Origin: Wenzhouxiangella marina
GTDB taxonomy: Bacteria > Pseudomonadota > Gammaproteobacteria > Xanthomonadales > Wenzhouxiangellaceae
Assembly: GCF_001187785.1 (NCBI RefSeq)
Contig: NZ_CP012154.1
Coordinates: 1,420,501 to 1,484,500 of the forward strand
Reading direction: 5' to 3'
Length of the DNA stretch: 64,000 nucleotides
Position 1 is the first letter of the stretch; each line of letters starts with the position of its first letter. Shown here piece after piece: positions 8,756 through 18,349 of the stretch. The position numbers and the translations under genes were made by a program. Below the pieces are notes generated by a model that did no database searches, was not told the origin of the DNA, and saw only the letters and a program-made list of their open reading frames with translations.

Positions 8756-9679
8756 ATGCATCCGAAGCGCACCCTGCTGGCAATGACCCTGCTGCTCGCC
8801 AGCCCTCTGACCTTCGCTCAGGGCATGGACGAAGTCGAGATCGGCGTCGTCGAACTGCGAGAGTCGGTGTTCATGCTCACCGGCCGCGGCGGCAACATCG
8901 GTCTCGTGGTCACGGAGGATGGTGCCTTCCTGGTCGACGATCAGTACGCACCCCTGACCGATCGGATCGTCGCAGCCGTCGAGTCCGTGACCGACCAGCC
9001 GATCCGTTTCGTACTCAACACGCATTGGCATGGCGATCATACCGGCGGCAACGAGAACCTGGCCGAGCGCGGCACCCTGGTCGTGGCCCACGACAATGTT
9101 CGCGAGCGCATGTCGAGCGAACAGGTCATGGAGTTCTTCGACCGCACGGTCCCGGCCTCCCCAGACGCGGCCCTGCCCGTCGTCACCTTCAACGATGCGA
9201 TCACCTTTCACCTGGGCGAACACACGATCGAGGCGTTTCATGTGGCCCACGCCCATACGGACGGCGATTCGATTGTGCGTCTGCCTGAAGTCAACGTGAT
9301 CCACGCCGGGGACGTGATCTTCTACGGCCTCTATCCCTTCATCGATGGGGAGTCCGGTGGCTCCCTGCCCGGTCTGATTGCTGCGGTGGACCGGATTGCC
9401 GAAGCGGTTGATGAAGACACCATCATCATCCCGGGCCACGGGCCGCTGATGGGGCAGCGCCAGCTCGGCCAGTACCGCGACATGCTCGCCACCGTCCACG
9501 AGCGTCTGCGCGCCCGCGTCGATGCCGGTGAGGATCTCGAGACCATCCTGGCCGCCGATATCACGGCCGAGTACGATAACTTCTGGGGTGCGGGCTTCCT
9601 GCCACCGGAGCGTTGGGTGGAGTTGCTCTACACGAACATGACCCGCGAGGCCTCGGCCGGCCACGGTCACGCGCACTGA
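8756..9679 (+). CDS. Secreted metallo-beta-lactamase-fold hydrolase with His-rich tail
   Basis: A 307-residue protein with a signal peptide (LLLASPLTFAQ). The start has AAGGAG 9 bp upstream. Zinc ligands are visible: HWHGDHTGG (HxHxDH), then AHAHTDGD, an aspartate in HAGDVIF and the late histidine in IIPGHGPL. The layout matches periplasmic MBL-fold proteins of the cyclase/glyoxalase-like group rather than classical carbapenemases. The C-terminus ends in alternating histidines (GHGHAH), which could help zinc capture in the periplasm. An extended -10-like TGGCATACT lies at 8714-8722. Its substrate is not predictable; I would not call it an antibiotic-resistance gene. Confidence 0.87.
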   Translation: MHPKRTLLAMTLLLASPLTFAQGMDEVEIGVVELRESVFMLTGRGGNIGLVVTEDGAFLVDDQYAPLTDRIVAAVESVTDQPIRFVLNTHWHGDHTGGNENLAERGTLVVAHDNVRERMSSEQVMEFFDRTVPASPDAALPVVTFNDAITFHLGEHTIEAFHVAHAHTDGDSIVRLPEVNVIHAGDVIFYGLYPFIDGESGGSLPGLIAAVDRIAEAVDEDTIIIPGHGPLMGQRQLGQYRDMLATVHERLRARVDAGEDLETILAADITAEYDNFWGAGFLPPERWVELLYTNMTREASAGHGHAH

Positions 9680-9698
9680 CCATCGACAACGATGCCAG

Positions 9699-10133
9699 AT
9701 GACTGAGCGGTCGAGCCTTCCTGCGGCGCTGGACCGAGTCTATCGTTCGGCCATCTACCGGGTGTTCGGCGAATCGTACTTCGCCTTTCGGATCGACCGG
9801 TTCTCTCCAGAACTCGCGGCCTGGCAGGTAGAGCAGGGGGTTGAACAAAGCGCGTTCCTGACCGCCTGCAATCCGGCCAGCCGGCAACTGGGCGAAGGCG
9901 AGAATCGCACGCGCCAGGCCCTGCTGCTCGATGCTCTGGGCCACCTCCCCTGCATGCCGGGGCAGGGCGAAGATCCGTCCGGCCGCTGGCCCGCCGAAGC
10001 GAGTGTGCTGGTCGCCGGCCTCGATCCGGATGAGGCTCGAGCGCTGGGTCTGAAATTCGGGCAAGCCGCCGTTGTACATATCGGCCATGATGCGATTCCG
10101 CGCCTGTTGGCCATTCCGGAGACGCTAGACTGA
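9699..10133 (+). CDS. DUF3293 protein
   Basis: A 144-residue cytoplasmic protein with the DUF3293 pattern: a near-N-terminal Y-x-A-x-Y stretch, SAFLTACNPASRQL and GENRTRQALLLDAL in the middle, and LAGL/ARALGLKFGQAAVVHI near the end. It starts 19 bp after the MBL gene and is followed after 4 bp by the next gene, so the three may be cotranscribed. The family is widespread in proteobacteria and has no known function. Nothing is missing or truncated. Confidence 0.85.
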   Translation: MTERSSLPAALDRVYRSAIYRVFGESYFAFRIDRFSPELAAWQVEQGVEQSAFLTACNPASRQLGEGENRTRQALLLDALGHLPCMPGQGEDPSGRWPAEASVLVAGLDPDEARALGLKFGQAAVVHIGHDAIPRLLAIPETLD

Positions 10134-10137
10134 AGCC

Positions 10138-10713
10138 ATGGCTGAGAATCAGAACCCCGCCGGAAAGCCCTGGCACCGGCATTTCGAAACGGTCGGATCG
10201 ATCACCGCAATCGTCGTCGGCGTGGCCGCGCTCTACGTCAGCTGGGACCAGGGCCGGGTGATGCGTGAAGAAGTCCGCGCCTCGGTCTGGCCCGCAGTCC
10301 AGCTCGATGGCTTCGTGTCCCGGGACGAATCGACGATCAGCGCCGGGCTCAATATCGCCAATGCGGGCGTCGGTCCGGCCTTGATCCGGCGAATTTCGGT
10401 CTTCCATGACGGCAGGCTCCTGAGCGATTTCGACGAGGTGGCGTCCAGGATGCCGGCCAATGCGGATCCGTCCAGGCAATCGGTGGCTGGCCGTATTCTC
10501 GGTGCGGGAGATCGGGTCGAGGCCTTTTCCTTTCGTTATCCGCTCGGTGAGGACCCGGCCGATGCCGTCGAACTCGAACGCGCAATGAGCCAGTCCTGGA
10601 ACGTCGAGGTCTGCTACTGCTCTTCCCTGGGCCAATGCTGGATCGCCAGAACCGATGGTTCGATTCCCCTCGACGCCGAAGGCTGCGAGCAGACGCCCGG
10701 CAGCCGTCTTTAG
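10138..10713 (+). CDS. Unknown single-pass membrane protein
   Basis: A 191-residue protein I do not recognise. One membrane helix (ITAIVVGVAALYVSWDQG, about residues 21-38) follows a short cytoplasmic N-terminus. The remaining ~150 residues would be periplasmic and read as a beta-rich domain (ISAGLNIANAGVGPALIRRI), with CYCSSLGQC near residues 158-166 providing three close cysteines. Proteins with this arrangement (helix plus beta-sandwich) are scattered in proteobacteria without a function. It lies 4 bp after the DUF3293 gene. It ends just before a strong hairpin at 10768-10793. Confidence 0.7.
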   Translation: MAENQNPAGKPWHRHFETVGSITAIVVGVAALYVSWDQGRVMREEVRASVWPAVQLDGFVSRDESTISAGLNIANAGVGPALIRRISVFHDGRLLSDFDEVASRMPANADPSRQSVAGRILGAGDRVEAFSFRYPLGEDPADAVELERAMSQSWNVEVCYCSSLGQCWIARTDGSIPLDAEGCEQTPGSRL

Positions 10714-10767
10714 GCCCCGTGCCAAGGACTCGAATCCCACTTTTGCCGGTTCTCGCTCCTGAATGAC

Positions 10768-10793
10768 GGCCTGGCGGATCACTCCGCCAGGCC
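10768..10793. terminator. Hairpin between convergent genes, probable bidirectional terminator
   Basis: A perfect 11-bp stem (GGCCTGGCGGA with TCCGCCAGGCC) and a 4-base loop sit in the 92-bp gap between the rightward gene ending at 10713 and the giant leftward gene ending at 10806. There is no T-tract on either side, so termination by this stem alone is inferred from position. Confidence 0.5.
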
Positions 10794-10805
10794 GCTCGAG
10801 CGATG

Positions 10806-13800
10806 TCAGGGGACGACCGTACAGCTGCCCGGTGTGACCAGCGCGGCCGTGGAGAAGGCGTCGGTGATCGTGTTGGTGGCCAGCAGATGGGCCTCGGAGT
10901 TCGCGCAGGCGCCGCCACAGTCGGTCACTCCGCTCTCCAGCAGCATGGCGCCTCCGGGATCGGTGAAGTCATCGAGCAGGATGTCATCACGAGTTCCCGA
11001 GGCCACGCCCGTATTGCCCCGAACGTTCATGCAGGTCACGGTGTCGCGGTCTCCGAGCCAGCCGATGGCCTCGTTGTTGGGGTTGGCGGCCGTGCCGCTC
11101 ACGGTCAGCGAATTGTTGGTAATGGTCAGGTCGGCCGTGGCCGCGTCGCCCAGGGCATCGCCGATGATTCCGTCGATCGCCTGTCGGGTGGTGTTGGCCG
11201 TGTTGCCGTCGATCTCCAGCACCATCGCCCCGTCGCCGCGACCATCGATGCCGATCGCGCCGCCGGAGTTGATGAAGGTGTTGTTGTTGATCCGACCCGA
11301 CAGGAGCGCGCTGTTCGTCGAGGTCGACACCAGGGTGAGGTTGATCGCTTCTTCGCCGACGTTGGGCGAGAAGTTCTCGAACAGGTTCGGCAGGGTCGTG
11401 CCGATATCGAAGCTGATGCGGGCACTGGTGGCCGCAGAAAGGACGATGCCCCGTGCGGCGACGCTGCCGCCGGGCGAGGCATCCAGCGTCGAGAGGAAGT
11501 CCGTGTCGTCGACGGTCAGGCTGGCCTCGGAGTTGTCCAGGGCATTGATCTGGATGCCGTCACTGCGGTTGTCGAGGAAGGTCGATCCGGTGACGATCAC
11601 ATCGGCCGATGCCGAGTTGCGGGTCTCGAGCAGCAATCCGTCCGCGCCAAGCACCGCACTGTTGGTGGAGAGCGTGCTGTTCGAGATCGTCAGCGGCGAC
11701 AGCGTGCCCGAGACGTTGGTGATCTCGATGTTGTGCTCGGCCGAGCCGCTGATCGTCGTGTTCGAAATCGTGGCTGCCCCCAGCAGGTCCTCGAAGCGCA
11801 GTCCGCCTTCGTCCACCGCATCCCCATTGTTCGTGATCAGCGAGTTGCTGAGCGTGAAGTTGGTGACGGTCTGACCGAAGATGCCGTTGACGTCACTGCC
11901 CGAGATCTCGAAAGAGTTGAGCGTGACGTTCTCCGCGCTGGTCAGGCGGACCGCATCGCCCGTGCTGTTCGGGATCTGACCGTCGAGCACGTTCAGGCCG
12001 ACGCCCGTCGTGTTGGTCAAGCGAATGCCGTTGACCGAATTGAAGGCCTGGAGATTCGAGCTTCGGATATTGATCACTCCACCGGTCAGATCGAGGGCAG
12101 GCCCGGCGTCCACCGTGAACGGGCCCGGATTGGGCGCGCCGGGGCTGGTCGGGCTGTTGACGGTTCCGATGTTCAGGGTGCCGAAATTGTTGCCGAAGAC
12201 CAGCGGTCCGTTGCGGCCGTTCAAGCCGTTCGAGACGTCCTCGATGGTCCACACGCCCGGGGTGTTGGTCAGGGAGATGGCGCCGCCCGATTCGCCCGCA
12301 TCGCCGTGGCGCGTGTACAGGGACTCGACGGTAAATCCGCTCGAGGTCGTGTCACTGATGTCGATGCAGTGGTTGTCGGGGCCCAGGTCGCCGTCGCAGA
12401 GGACGCGGAAGCGATTCATCGCCACGTTGCCGCTGACCCGACTGGCGATGGCCGGCACGCCGAGCGTAGTGCTGTCGACGTAGTTGAAGGCAATGACATT
12501 CGCCGTGCCCGTGTTCTCCAGGTAGATCGTCTCGGCCGTCGCCAGCTGGCCTGCCGGGTTGGCGCCGGTGATGATGGCGCCGCCGAAGGTGATCGGCCCC
12601 GAGCCGCCGACGATCTCGATCGTGCGGAAGGCAATGTTCGAACCCGACGCCACGGTGTGCGTGATGTTGCCGGCGTAGTTGATGGCCATCGTGCTGCTGT
12701 TGACGCGGAAGGGAACGCCCTGGATGCTCCGGATCGAGGAGCCTGCGTCACTGATGGTCAGGCTGCCGTCGCTGCCGTTCTCGATGCTGATGCCGGCGGT
12801 GCCGCTCGTGAGCTCGAAGGTGGCTCCGAAGCTGATGGTGCCGTCGGCGTTGCTCAGGAACAGGCCGGCTCCGCTGCCGGTGCCCCGGATCACGGGCGAA
12901 GACACGGTCAGCGATGCGGTGGAGTTGCGGATATCGAAGACATTGCCGTTGGCGTTGTAGATGATGCCGCCCGGCGTGGTGTCGGTGATGGTCCCGCTGA
13001 TGCCGTTCAGGGCAATGACCGACACGCCGTCGCTGCTGACACTCGAGCTCATGCGACCCAGCGTGGCGTTGATCGTGCCGCCGTTCTGGAGGTTGAACAC
13101 GCCGCCGTTGTTGAAGGTGGACACATCGCTGATGGTGGTCGTACCGATGTTGACGCCGCTGTCGGCGAAGGCGTAGCCAGCGGTCGAGTCGACCCAGAAG
13201 CCGCGCACGGTGTTGTTGCTGGCAATGTCGAAGGCGTCGTCGCCGGTGGTTCGGATCTGCGTCGGGTTGCCTTCCGCGCTGGCGGCGAAGCTGTTGTAGG
13301 CCGCACTGGTGCTGCCGGTGGCGGTGTAGACCGTGTCGAACTGCACCGTGCCGCCGTAGATCGACTGGCCGCTGCGGAGATTGAATCCGTCGGCCTCGTT
13401 GTAGAAGCCGGGGAAGTCATTGAAGACGTAGATCACGTCGCCATCGGCGGGGTTGTTGCCCGTCCCGTCATTGACCGCATTGAACGCGGCAATGCTGAGG
13501 AACGGATCGGCGAAGGTCCCGAGGTTGTTGCCGACACCTCCGCGATCGATGAACCAGGCGATGGTGCCGCCATCGGTGTTCAGACTGACGGTCGCCGTGC
13601 AGTTGGCCGTGACCTGGCCGAAGCCGTTCGAGATCGCGTAGCTGAAGCTGTCGGCGCTGGCGCCGGCCACGCCGGCGGGCGGACTGTAGTTGAAGCTGCC
13701 GTTGGCGTTCAGCGTGACGAAGCCACCGTTGGTCGTGGCCACCCGGCTCCCTACGTTGGCCGCGCTGCCCATGGACTGGGTGACGGTGATGTTGCTGCCG

Positions 13801-16800
13801 CTGTCGTTGGCCAGGACGCCGGCGACCGAGTTGATGTCGAAGTCGATGTTGGCGGTGCCCGTGAAGGTATCCGCGGTGCAGGACGGTCGATTGCCCACGG
13901 CCAGGGTGACCAGGGCATCGCTCGAGCCGACGCTGTTGCTCAGGCGGTACTCGAAGGCGAACAGGCCGACGTAGCCGGTCGGCGGCGTGAAGTTGTAGGT
14001 CCCGTTGGCATTCACCACCAGGCTGCCACTGGCGTAGTTGGGCAGCGGGCTGACCGTGGTGCCCTGGGCATTGCTCGTGACCGTGCCGAAGGGCGGGTTG
14101 AAGCCACCGCTGCCGTCGTTGGTCTGGATGGTACCGAAGCTGGCGATGGTCGCTGCCGGAGTCCCCAGGACGTCGTTGCTGTCGAGGTCTTCCGGCGAGC
14201 CGTCGGCCGGTGCCAGTGCGACGTCAAGGGCCGTGTGGAAGGCATCGCCCGGCGTGCTTCCGGCAGCCGCGAGATCATCGTTGGCGGTGGGGGCCTGTTC
14301 GACAACGATCGTGATGGTCGCGTCACTCGATCCGGCCGCGTTGGCCAGGCGGTAATCGAAGCTGTAGCTGCCGGCCGTGCTCGTTCCCGACAGGGTCAGC
14401 GAGCCATCGGCAAAGACCGAGAGCGCGCCGCCGGCAAGACCGGTGCTGCTGCCCGCCGGATTGCTGGTGACCGTGCCACCCAGATCGCCGCCACCGAAGC
14501 TCTGGACATTGGCCAGTGGTGAGCCGCGATCATCGGCGCCGAAGCCGTTGTCGGCGAACAGGGCGCCCGCGGGGAGCGTCAGCGGGTCGCCGACCGCCAC
14601 GTTGAAGCTGTCCGCATTGGCGACCGGGATCGCCTGGACCTGAATGGTCACGGTGGCGATGCCGCTGCCGACGCTGTTGCTGAGCTGGTACTGGAAGCTG
14701 TAGTCGCCGGTCGTCGTCGCACCGGTCAAGTCGAGCGTGCCGAGGCTGTCGATGTTCAGGGTCCCGCCCGCCAGGCCGATGGTGCTGCCTGCCGGATTGT
14801 CCGTGACCGAGCCACCGAGGTCGCCGGCACCGAAGCTCAGCGAGGTGAACGGCGGGGTGCCGATGTTGTCGACGCCGCTGCCGTTGTCCGCGGTCAGGTC
14901 CACGTTCAGGACGTTGCCGATGACGACCGCCAGATCATCGTCCCGGGGCGCCGGTGCCTCGACGATGTCGATCGTCACGGTGGCGACGCTGCTACCGCTG
15001 GCATTGGTGATCTGATAGTCGAAGGCATAGCTGCCCGCGCTGACGCCACCGGCCGTTGCATCGACCGTGAGCGAGCCGCCAGCCTGAATGCTGACCGTGA
15101 AGCCGCCAATCGGATGGGTGTAGAGGCCAGGCGCTACCACCTGCGAGGCGCCCCCGATGTCGCCGCTGTCGGCATAGACATCGACGACGGCCGCGGGTGC
15201 GCCGGGGTCATCGTTGCTCAGCACCGACAGGCTCGAATCGACGCTGCCCAGGGCGACGTCCAGGGTGTCGGCCACCGCGACGGGGGCACGGTCGATGTTG
15301 ATGATCTGCGCCGCACTGCCGGTGGCATTGTCGTCGTCGGCGACGCTCACCTGCGCGATGCGTGCCGTAGTGTCGCCCGAACTGGTGGTGAACTGGAGGG
15401 CGCGCAGCAGGGCTTCGGTCGCGATCTGATCGGCGTTCGTGTCGAGATCGACCCGGAACGGGGTCTGGGTGCCGGTGCCCGCATCCAGGCAGGCCCAGGC
15501 CTGGACCAGCGTGCTGATCGGCGTGCCTTCGAAGCTCACGGTCGAGCCGTCGAAGCCGATCTGACCGGCCCCGCCGCCCTGATTTTCGATCGTCAAAGTA
15601 TCGAGGGGATCACAGGTCCCGCCGATGTCCAGCGTGGCTTCGACCCGGTTGAACTGGTTGGAATCGATGTCCGTCAGCGTCGCTGCCGGATCGAGGGTCA
15701 CCGGTCCGACCCCGGCATCGAAGCTTGCGCCGGCAGTCGGGAAGCTCACGGTGGGCGGGTCGTTGACGCAGACCACCGTCACGGCCACGGTCGCGGTCGA
15801 GCCACCCGGCGCCAGGGTGTAGCTGAAGTCGTCGGTCGGGCTGCCGTCGTTGCAGGCATCCGGGTCGGGCTGGTAGGTCAGCCCACTGCCGCCACCGATG
15901 ATCACCACGGTGCCGTTGGCGGGCTGGGTGGCCATGGCGATGCTGATCGGGCCGCCGTCGATATCGACATCATTGGCCAGCACATCGATGGCCTGGGCCG
16001 AATCGTCTTCGTTGACCGTGGCCGTGTCGTCCACGGCCAGCGGCGCATCGTCCAGCGGGTTCACGGTGATCGTGAAGGTCTGCACGGGGCTGGTGTCGGT
16101 GCCGCCGTTGGCCGTGCCGCCATCGTCCTGGACCGCGACGTCGAAGGTCGAAGTACCAGAGGCGTTCGGGGCCGGCGTGTAGCTCAGGTTTCCGGCCACA
16201 TCGACGCTGGGTGCAGCGCTGAACAGGCTCGGGTCGGAGACGCCGGTGACGAGGTAGGCCAGTACGGATTGTCCACCCTCGTTCGGACCCGGGTCGAAAT
16301 TCGTCACCCAGCCATTGACCGTCTGGGCGCCCGCGTCCTCGTTCACGGCGGGTGGGTTGCTGGCGGTGAATGACGGTGCGTCGTTGACGGCCACGATGGT
16401 GATCGCGACATTGGCCGTGGCACAGGCGGCCGGCGTCGGTGTGCCGTCGTCGCAGACCTCGTAGCTCAGGGAATCACTGCCGTTGAAGTCCGCGGCCGGC
16501 GTGTAGGTGATGGCACCCGTGATCGGATCGACGCTGGTGCTGCCATTGCCTGGTGCTGCCGTGATGGTGACCGTGGCCGGGTCCGGATTGCCATCGATGT
16601 CGCTGTCGTTAGCCAATACGTCGATCACGACCTGCGTGTTTTCGTCGGTCGACGCGAGGTCATCGCTGGCCACGGGAGGATCGTTGACGGGATTGATCGT
16701 CAGCGTGACCGTGGCCGGGTTCGAATCGCTCTGGCCGTCGTTGGCCAGGTAGCTGAAGCTGTCGCTGCCGTTGAAGTCCGGGCCGGGCAGGTAGTCGAAG

Positions 16801-17774
16801 CTGCCATCCGGGTTCAGGGTGAAGCTCTGGGCATTGGACGGGCCGGTGGCCAGGATGGCGTTCAGCGGATCCGCCTCGGGATCGCTGTCGTTGGCGAGCA
16901 CCCCCGGGGCGGCCACGTTCAGGGCCGTGTCCTCGTCGGTCGAATAGGCATCGGCGGCGGCCGTCGGTGCCAGGTTCTCGACATCGACGACATCGATGCG
17001 GAAGAACACCTCGTCGCCCGCGGTGGATGCGAAGGCGGCCACGAGATCGATGGCCGAACTGGAGTCGGTGGCATCACCGGTTGGGTCCTGCGCGATCGCC
17101 GACAGACCGTTCCAGTCCGAGACGTCGCCATCGAGCAGGAAACTCATGGCCCAGGCGCTGCCGGCGACCAGCATGACCGCCATCAGAGTGCCCGTCCGAC
17201 CCAGGCGCCGCTGGGCCAGGGTCGCCATGCCGAGCAGGATCAGTGCCATCAGGGCGAGGCCGAGCACCGTCAGGGTGGGGATGGCCACCGGCTCGAAGGG
17301 CAGGCCAAACAGGATCGGGCCGCCTGGGCCGCCGTCGATCGTCTCGAGTACATCGGAACCCGTGCCGTTGTCGCCGATGAAGGCCAGACGGACCTGCACG
17401 GCATTGGTCGACACCAGGGCCGACCGAGCTACCGCCAGTTCGATGGCATCGGCGCCGCCGAGGCCCGCGTTCAACGCCAGCGGATAGGGTGTCGGGAATC
17501 CGGGCACCGGGGCTGCGGTACCGAAGCCCGATCCGGCGCAGGCGGCTCGCTCCAATGCGACCACCTCGAGCGTCACGGGGTTGACCGAGGCCTGGAGTCG
17601 CTGCTCGAAGCCGCCCAGTGGGCCTCCGCCCGTGGGCACTACCGCGCAGCCCGTGGCGGCATCGTTATCGGTGTCGATCAGTACCTCGAAGTCCAGGGTC
17701 TGGGCACTGGCGGCTCCGAACGACAGGAGCGCGAAAAGGACGAACAGGATCCGGAAACGGACGGACGTGGACAT
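10806..17774 (-). CDS. Giant Ig-like/beta-helix surface protein with internal IPTL-CTERM-like segment
   Basis: A 2,322-residue protein. The ATG at 17774 follows AGAGGGG and opens a signal peptide (LFVLFALLSFGAASA). Residues ~25-160 form a small domain. Residues 165-193 are an IPTL-CTERM-like unit (EPVAIPTLTV, hydrophobic helix, then AQRRLGR), followed by a second hydrophobic helix (~196-213). From ~270 to ~1400 come tandem cadherin/Ig-like units (VNDPPVASDD, ADFNGSDSLSYEV); three of about 100 residues share the FGGGDLGGTVTSNPAGS pattern. From ~1400 to the end the sequence is a right-handed beta-helix with short G/N/T-rich turns, ending TPGSCTVVP. It is a probable adhesin or matrix protein. 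The internal sorting-like segment is odd because it normally ends a protein. The opposite strand is long and open but that is compositional. Confidence 0.85.
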   Translation of the reverse strand: MSTSVRFRILFVLFALLSFGAASAQTLDFEVLIDTDNDAATGCAVVPTGGGPLGGFEQRLQASVNPVTLEVVALERAACAGSGFGTAAPVPGFPTPYPLALNAGLGGADAIELAVARSALVSTNAVQVRLAFIGDNGTGSDVLETIDGGPGGPILFGLPFEPVAIPTLTVLGLALMALILLGMATLAQRRLGRTGTLMAVMLVAGSAWAMSFLLDGDVSDWNGLSAIAQDPTGDATDSSSAIDLVAAFASTAGDEVFFRIDVVDVENLAPTAAADAYSTDEDTALNVAAPGVLANDSDPEADPLNAILATGPSNAQSFTLNPDGSFDYLPGPDFNGSDSFSYLANDGQSDSNPATVTLTINPVNDPPVASDDLASTDENTQVVIDVLANDSDIDGNPDPATVTITAAPGNGSTSVDPITGAITYTPAADFNGSDSLSYEVCDDGTPTPAACATANVAITIVAVNDAPSFTASNPPAVNEDAGAQTVNGWVTNFDPGPNEGGQSVLAYLVTGVSDPSLFSAAPSVDVAGNLSYTPAPNASGTSTFDVAVQDDGGTANGGTDTSPVQTFTITVNPLDDAPLAVDDTATVNEDDSAQAIDVLANDVDIDGGPISIAMATQPANGTVVIIGGGSGLTYQPDPDACNDGSPTDDFSYTLAPGGSTATVAVTVVCVNDPPTVSFPTAGASFDAGVGPVTLDPAATLTDIDSNQFNRVEATLDIGGTCDPLDTLTIENQGGGAGQIGFDGSTVSFEGTPISTLVQAWACLDAGTGTQTPFRVDLDTNADQIATEALLRALQFTTSSGDTTARIAQVSVADDDNATGSAAQIINIDRAPVAVADTLDVALGSVDSSLSVLSNDDPGAPAAVVDVYADSGDIGGASQVVAPGLYTHPIGGFTVSIQAGGSLTVDATAGGVSAGSYAFDYQITNASGSSVATVTIDIVEAPAPRDDDLAVVIGNVLNVDLTADNGSGVDNIGTPPFTSLSFGAGDLGGSVTDNPAGSTIGLAGGTLNIDSLGTLDLTGATTTGDYSFQYQLSNSVGSGIATVTIQVQAIPVANADSFNVAVGDPLTLPAGALFADNGFGADDRGSPLANVQSFGGGDLGGTVTSNPAGSSTGLAGGALSVFADGSLTLSGTSTAGSYSFDYRLANAAGSSDATITIVVEQAPTANDDLAAAGSTPGDAFHTALDVALAPADGSPEDLDSNDVLGTPAATIASFGTIQTNDGSGGFNPPFGTVTSNAQGTTVSPLPNYASGSLVVNANGTYNFTPPTGYVGLFAFEYRLSNSVGSSDALVTLAVGNRPSCTADTFTGTANIDFDINSVAGVLANDSGSNITVTQSMGSAANVGSRVATTNGGFVTLNANGSFNYSPPAGVAGASADSFSYAISNGFGQVTANCTATVSLNTDGGTIAWFIDRGGVGNNLGTFADPFLSIAAFNAVNDGTGNNPADGDVIYVFNDFPGFYNEADGFNLRSGQSIYGGTVQFDTVYTATGSTSAAYNSFAASAEGNPTQIRTTGDDAFDIASNNTVRGFWVDSTAGYAFADSGVNIGTTTISDVSTFNNGGVFNLQNGGTINATLGRMSSSVSSDGVSVIALNGISGTITDTTPGGIIYNANGNVFDIRNSTASLTVSSPVIRGTGSGAGLFLSNADGTISFGATFELTSGTAGISIENGSDGSLTISDAGSSIRSIQGVPFRVNSSTMAINYAGNITHTVASGSNIAFRTIEIVGGSGPITFGGAIITGANPAGQLATAETIYLENTGTANVIAFNYVDSTTLGVPAIASRVSGNVAMNRFRVLCDGDLGPDNHCIDISDTTSSGFTVESLYTRHGDAGESGGAISLTNTPGVWTIEDVSNGLNGRNGPLVFGNNFGTLNIGTVNSPTSPGAPNPGPFTVDAGPALDLTGGVINIRSSNLQAFNSVNGIRLTNTTGVGLNVLDGQIPNSTGDAVRLTSAENVTLNSFEISGSDVNGIFGQTVTNFTLSNSLITNNGDAVDEGGLRFEDLLGAATISNTTISGSAEHNIEITNVSGTLSPLTISNSTLSTNSAVLGADGLLLETRNSASADVIVTGSTFLDNRSDGIQINALDNSEASLTVDDTDFLSTLDASPGGSVAARGIVLSAATSARISFDIGTTLPNLFENFSPNVGEEAINLTLVSTSTNSALLSGRINNNTFINSGGAIGIDGRGDGAMVLEIDGNTANTTRQAIDGIIGDALGDAATADLTITNNSLTVSGTAANPNNEAIGWLGDRDTVTCMNVRGNTGVASGTRDDILLDDFTDPGGAMLLESGVTDCGGACANSEAHLLATNTITDAFSTAALVTPGSCTVVP

Positions 17775-17992
17775 TTGGTCATACCCCTCTGAATTGCCAA
17801 TACGGACGCAACACCGCCAAGTGTATCCAGTATCGAGGTCTGGCGAGTGACATTCACGCCGTGCGACGGCATCCAGCCGGTGCTCCAGAGCAGGCGGTCG
17901 AATCCGGCTGGAGCGGTATTTGGTCCAGATCAATTCAGCTGTCTTGTGCGGATGAAACAATCCGGCTTCAGTCCCTGATCACAAGGAGCGTG

Positions 17993-18349
17993 ATGGCCAT
18001 GGCCGACAAGACCTTTCCCGAACGTTATGCCGCGCTGGGCGCGATGATGGAGCGCCTGGGTGGCGAGATTCCGGCGACGATGGGTGCCTTCGGGCAGCTG
18101 CACGAGGCGGCCGCCGCCGATGGAGCGCTGAGCGCGAAGACCAAGGAATTGATCGCGCTGGGCATCGCCATCACCGTGCGCTGTGACGGCTGCATCGCCT
18201 ACCACGTGCACGATGCCATGCAGGCGGGGGCGAGCCATGCGGAAATCGTAGAGACCATCGGTGTGGCGATTCTGATGGGTGGTGGCCCGTCCGTGGTCTA
18301 CGGTACCGAAGCCCTTCGGGCCCTGGAGCAGTTCGAAGCCGCGGCCTGA
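17993..18349 (+). CDS. AhpD/carboxymuconolactone-decarboxylase-family protein
   Basis: A 118-residue protein with AAGGAG 4 bp before the ATG at 17993. The motif CDGCIAYHVHDAMQAG gives the CxxC redox pair and the downstream histidine of AhpD-like proteins. The pattern KTKELIALGIAITVRC precedes it, as in the family. Such proteins are small peroxidase-like or disulfide-handling enzymes in the cytoplasm. The gene is monocistronic and its 3' end overlaps, in the opposite direction, the small cysteine-rich gene at 18298-18627 by about 52 bp. The catalytic fold is clear; the substrate is not. Confidence 0.88.
   Translation: MAMADKTFPERYAALGAMMERLGGEIPATMGAFGQLHEAAAADGALSAKTKELIALGIAITVRCDGCIAYHVHDAMQAGASHAEIVETIGVAILMGGGPSVVYGTEALRALEQFEAAA

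Noticed and set aside
8756-9679. Antibiotic-inactivating metallo-beta-lactamase.
   Set aside because: The zinc-ligand motifs are those of the general fold; the sequence lacks features that would single out a carbapenemase.
10803-14522. A 1,239-codon open frame on the plus strand opposite the giant Ig-like gene.
   Set aside because: It has no ribosome site or recognisable domain, a low-complexity V/D/R/G-rich translation, and lies exactly opposite a repeat-rich gene with signal peptide and domains. It is a by-product of high GC and codon use.
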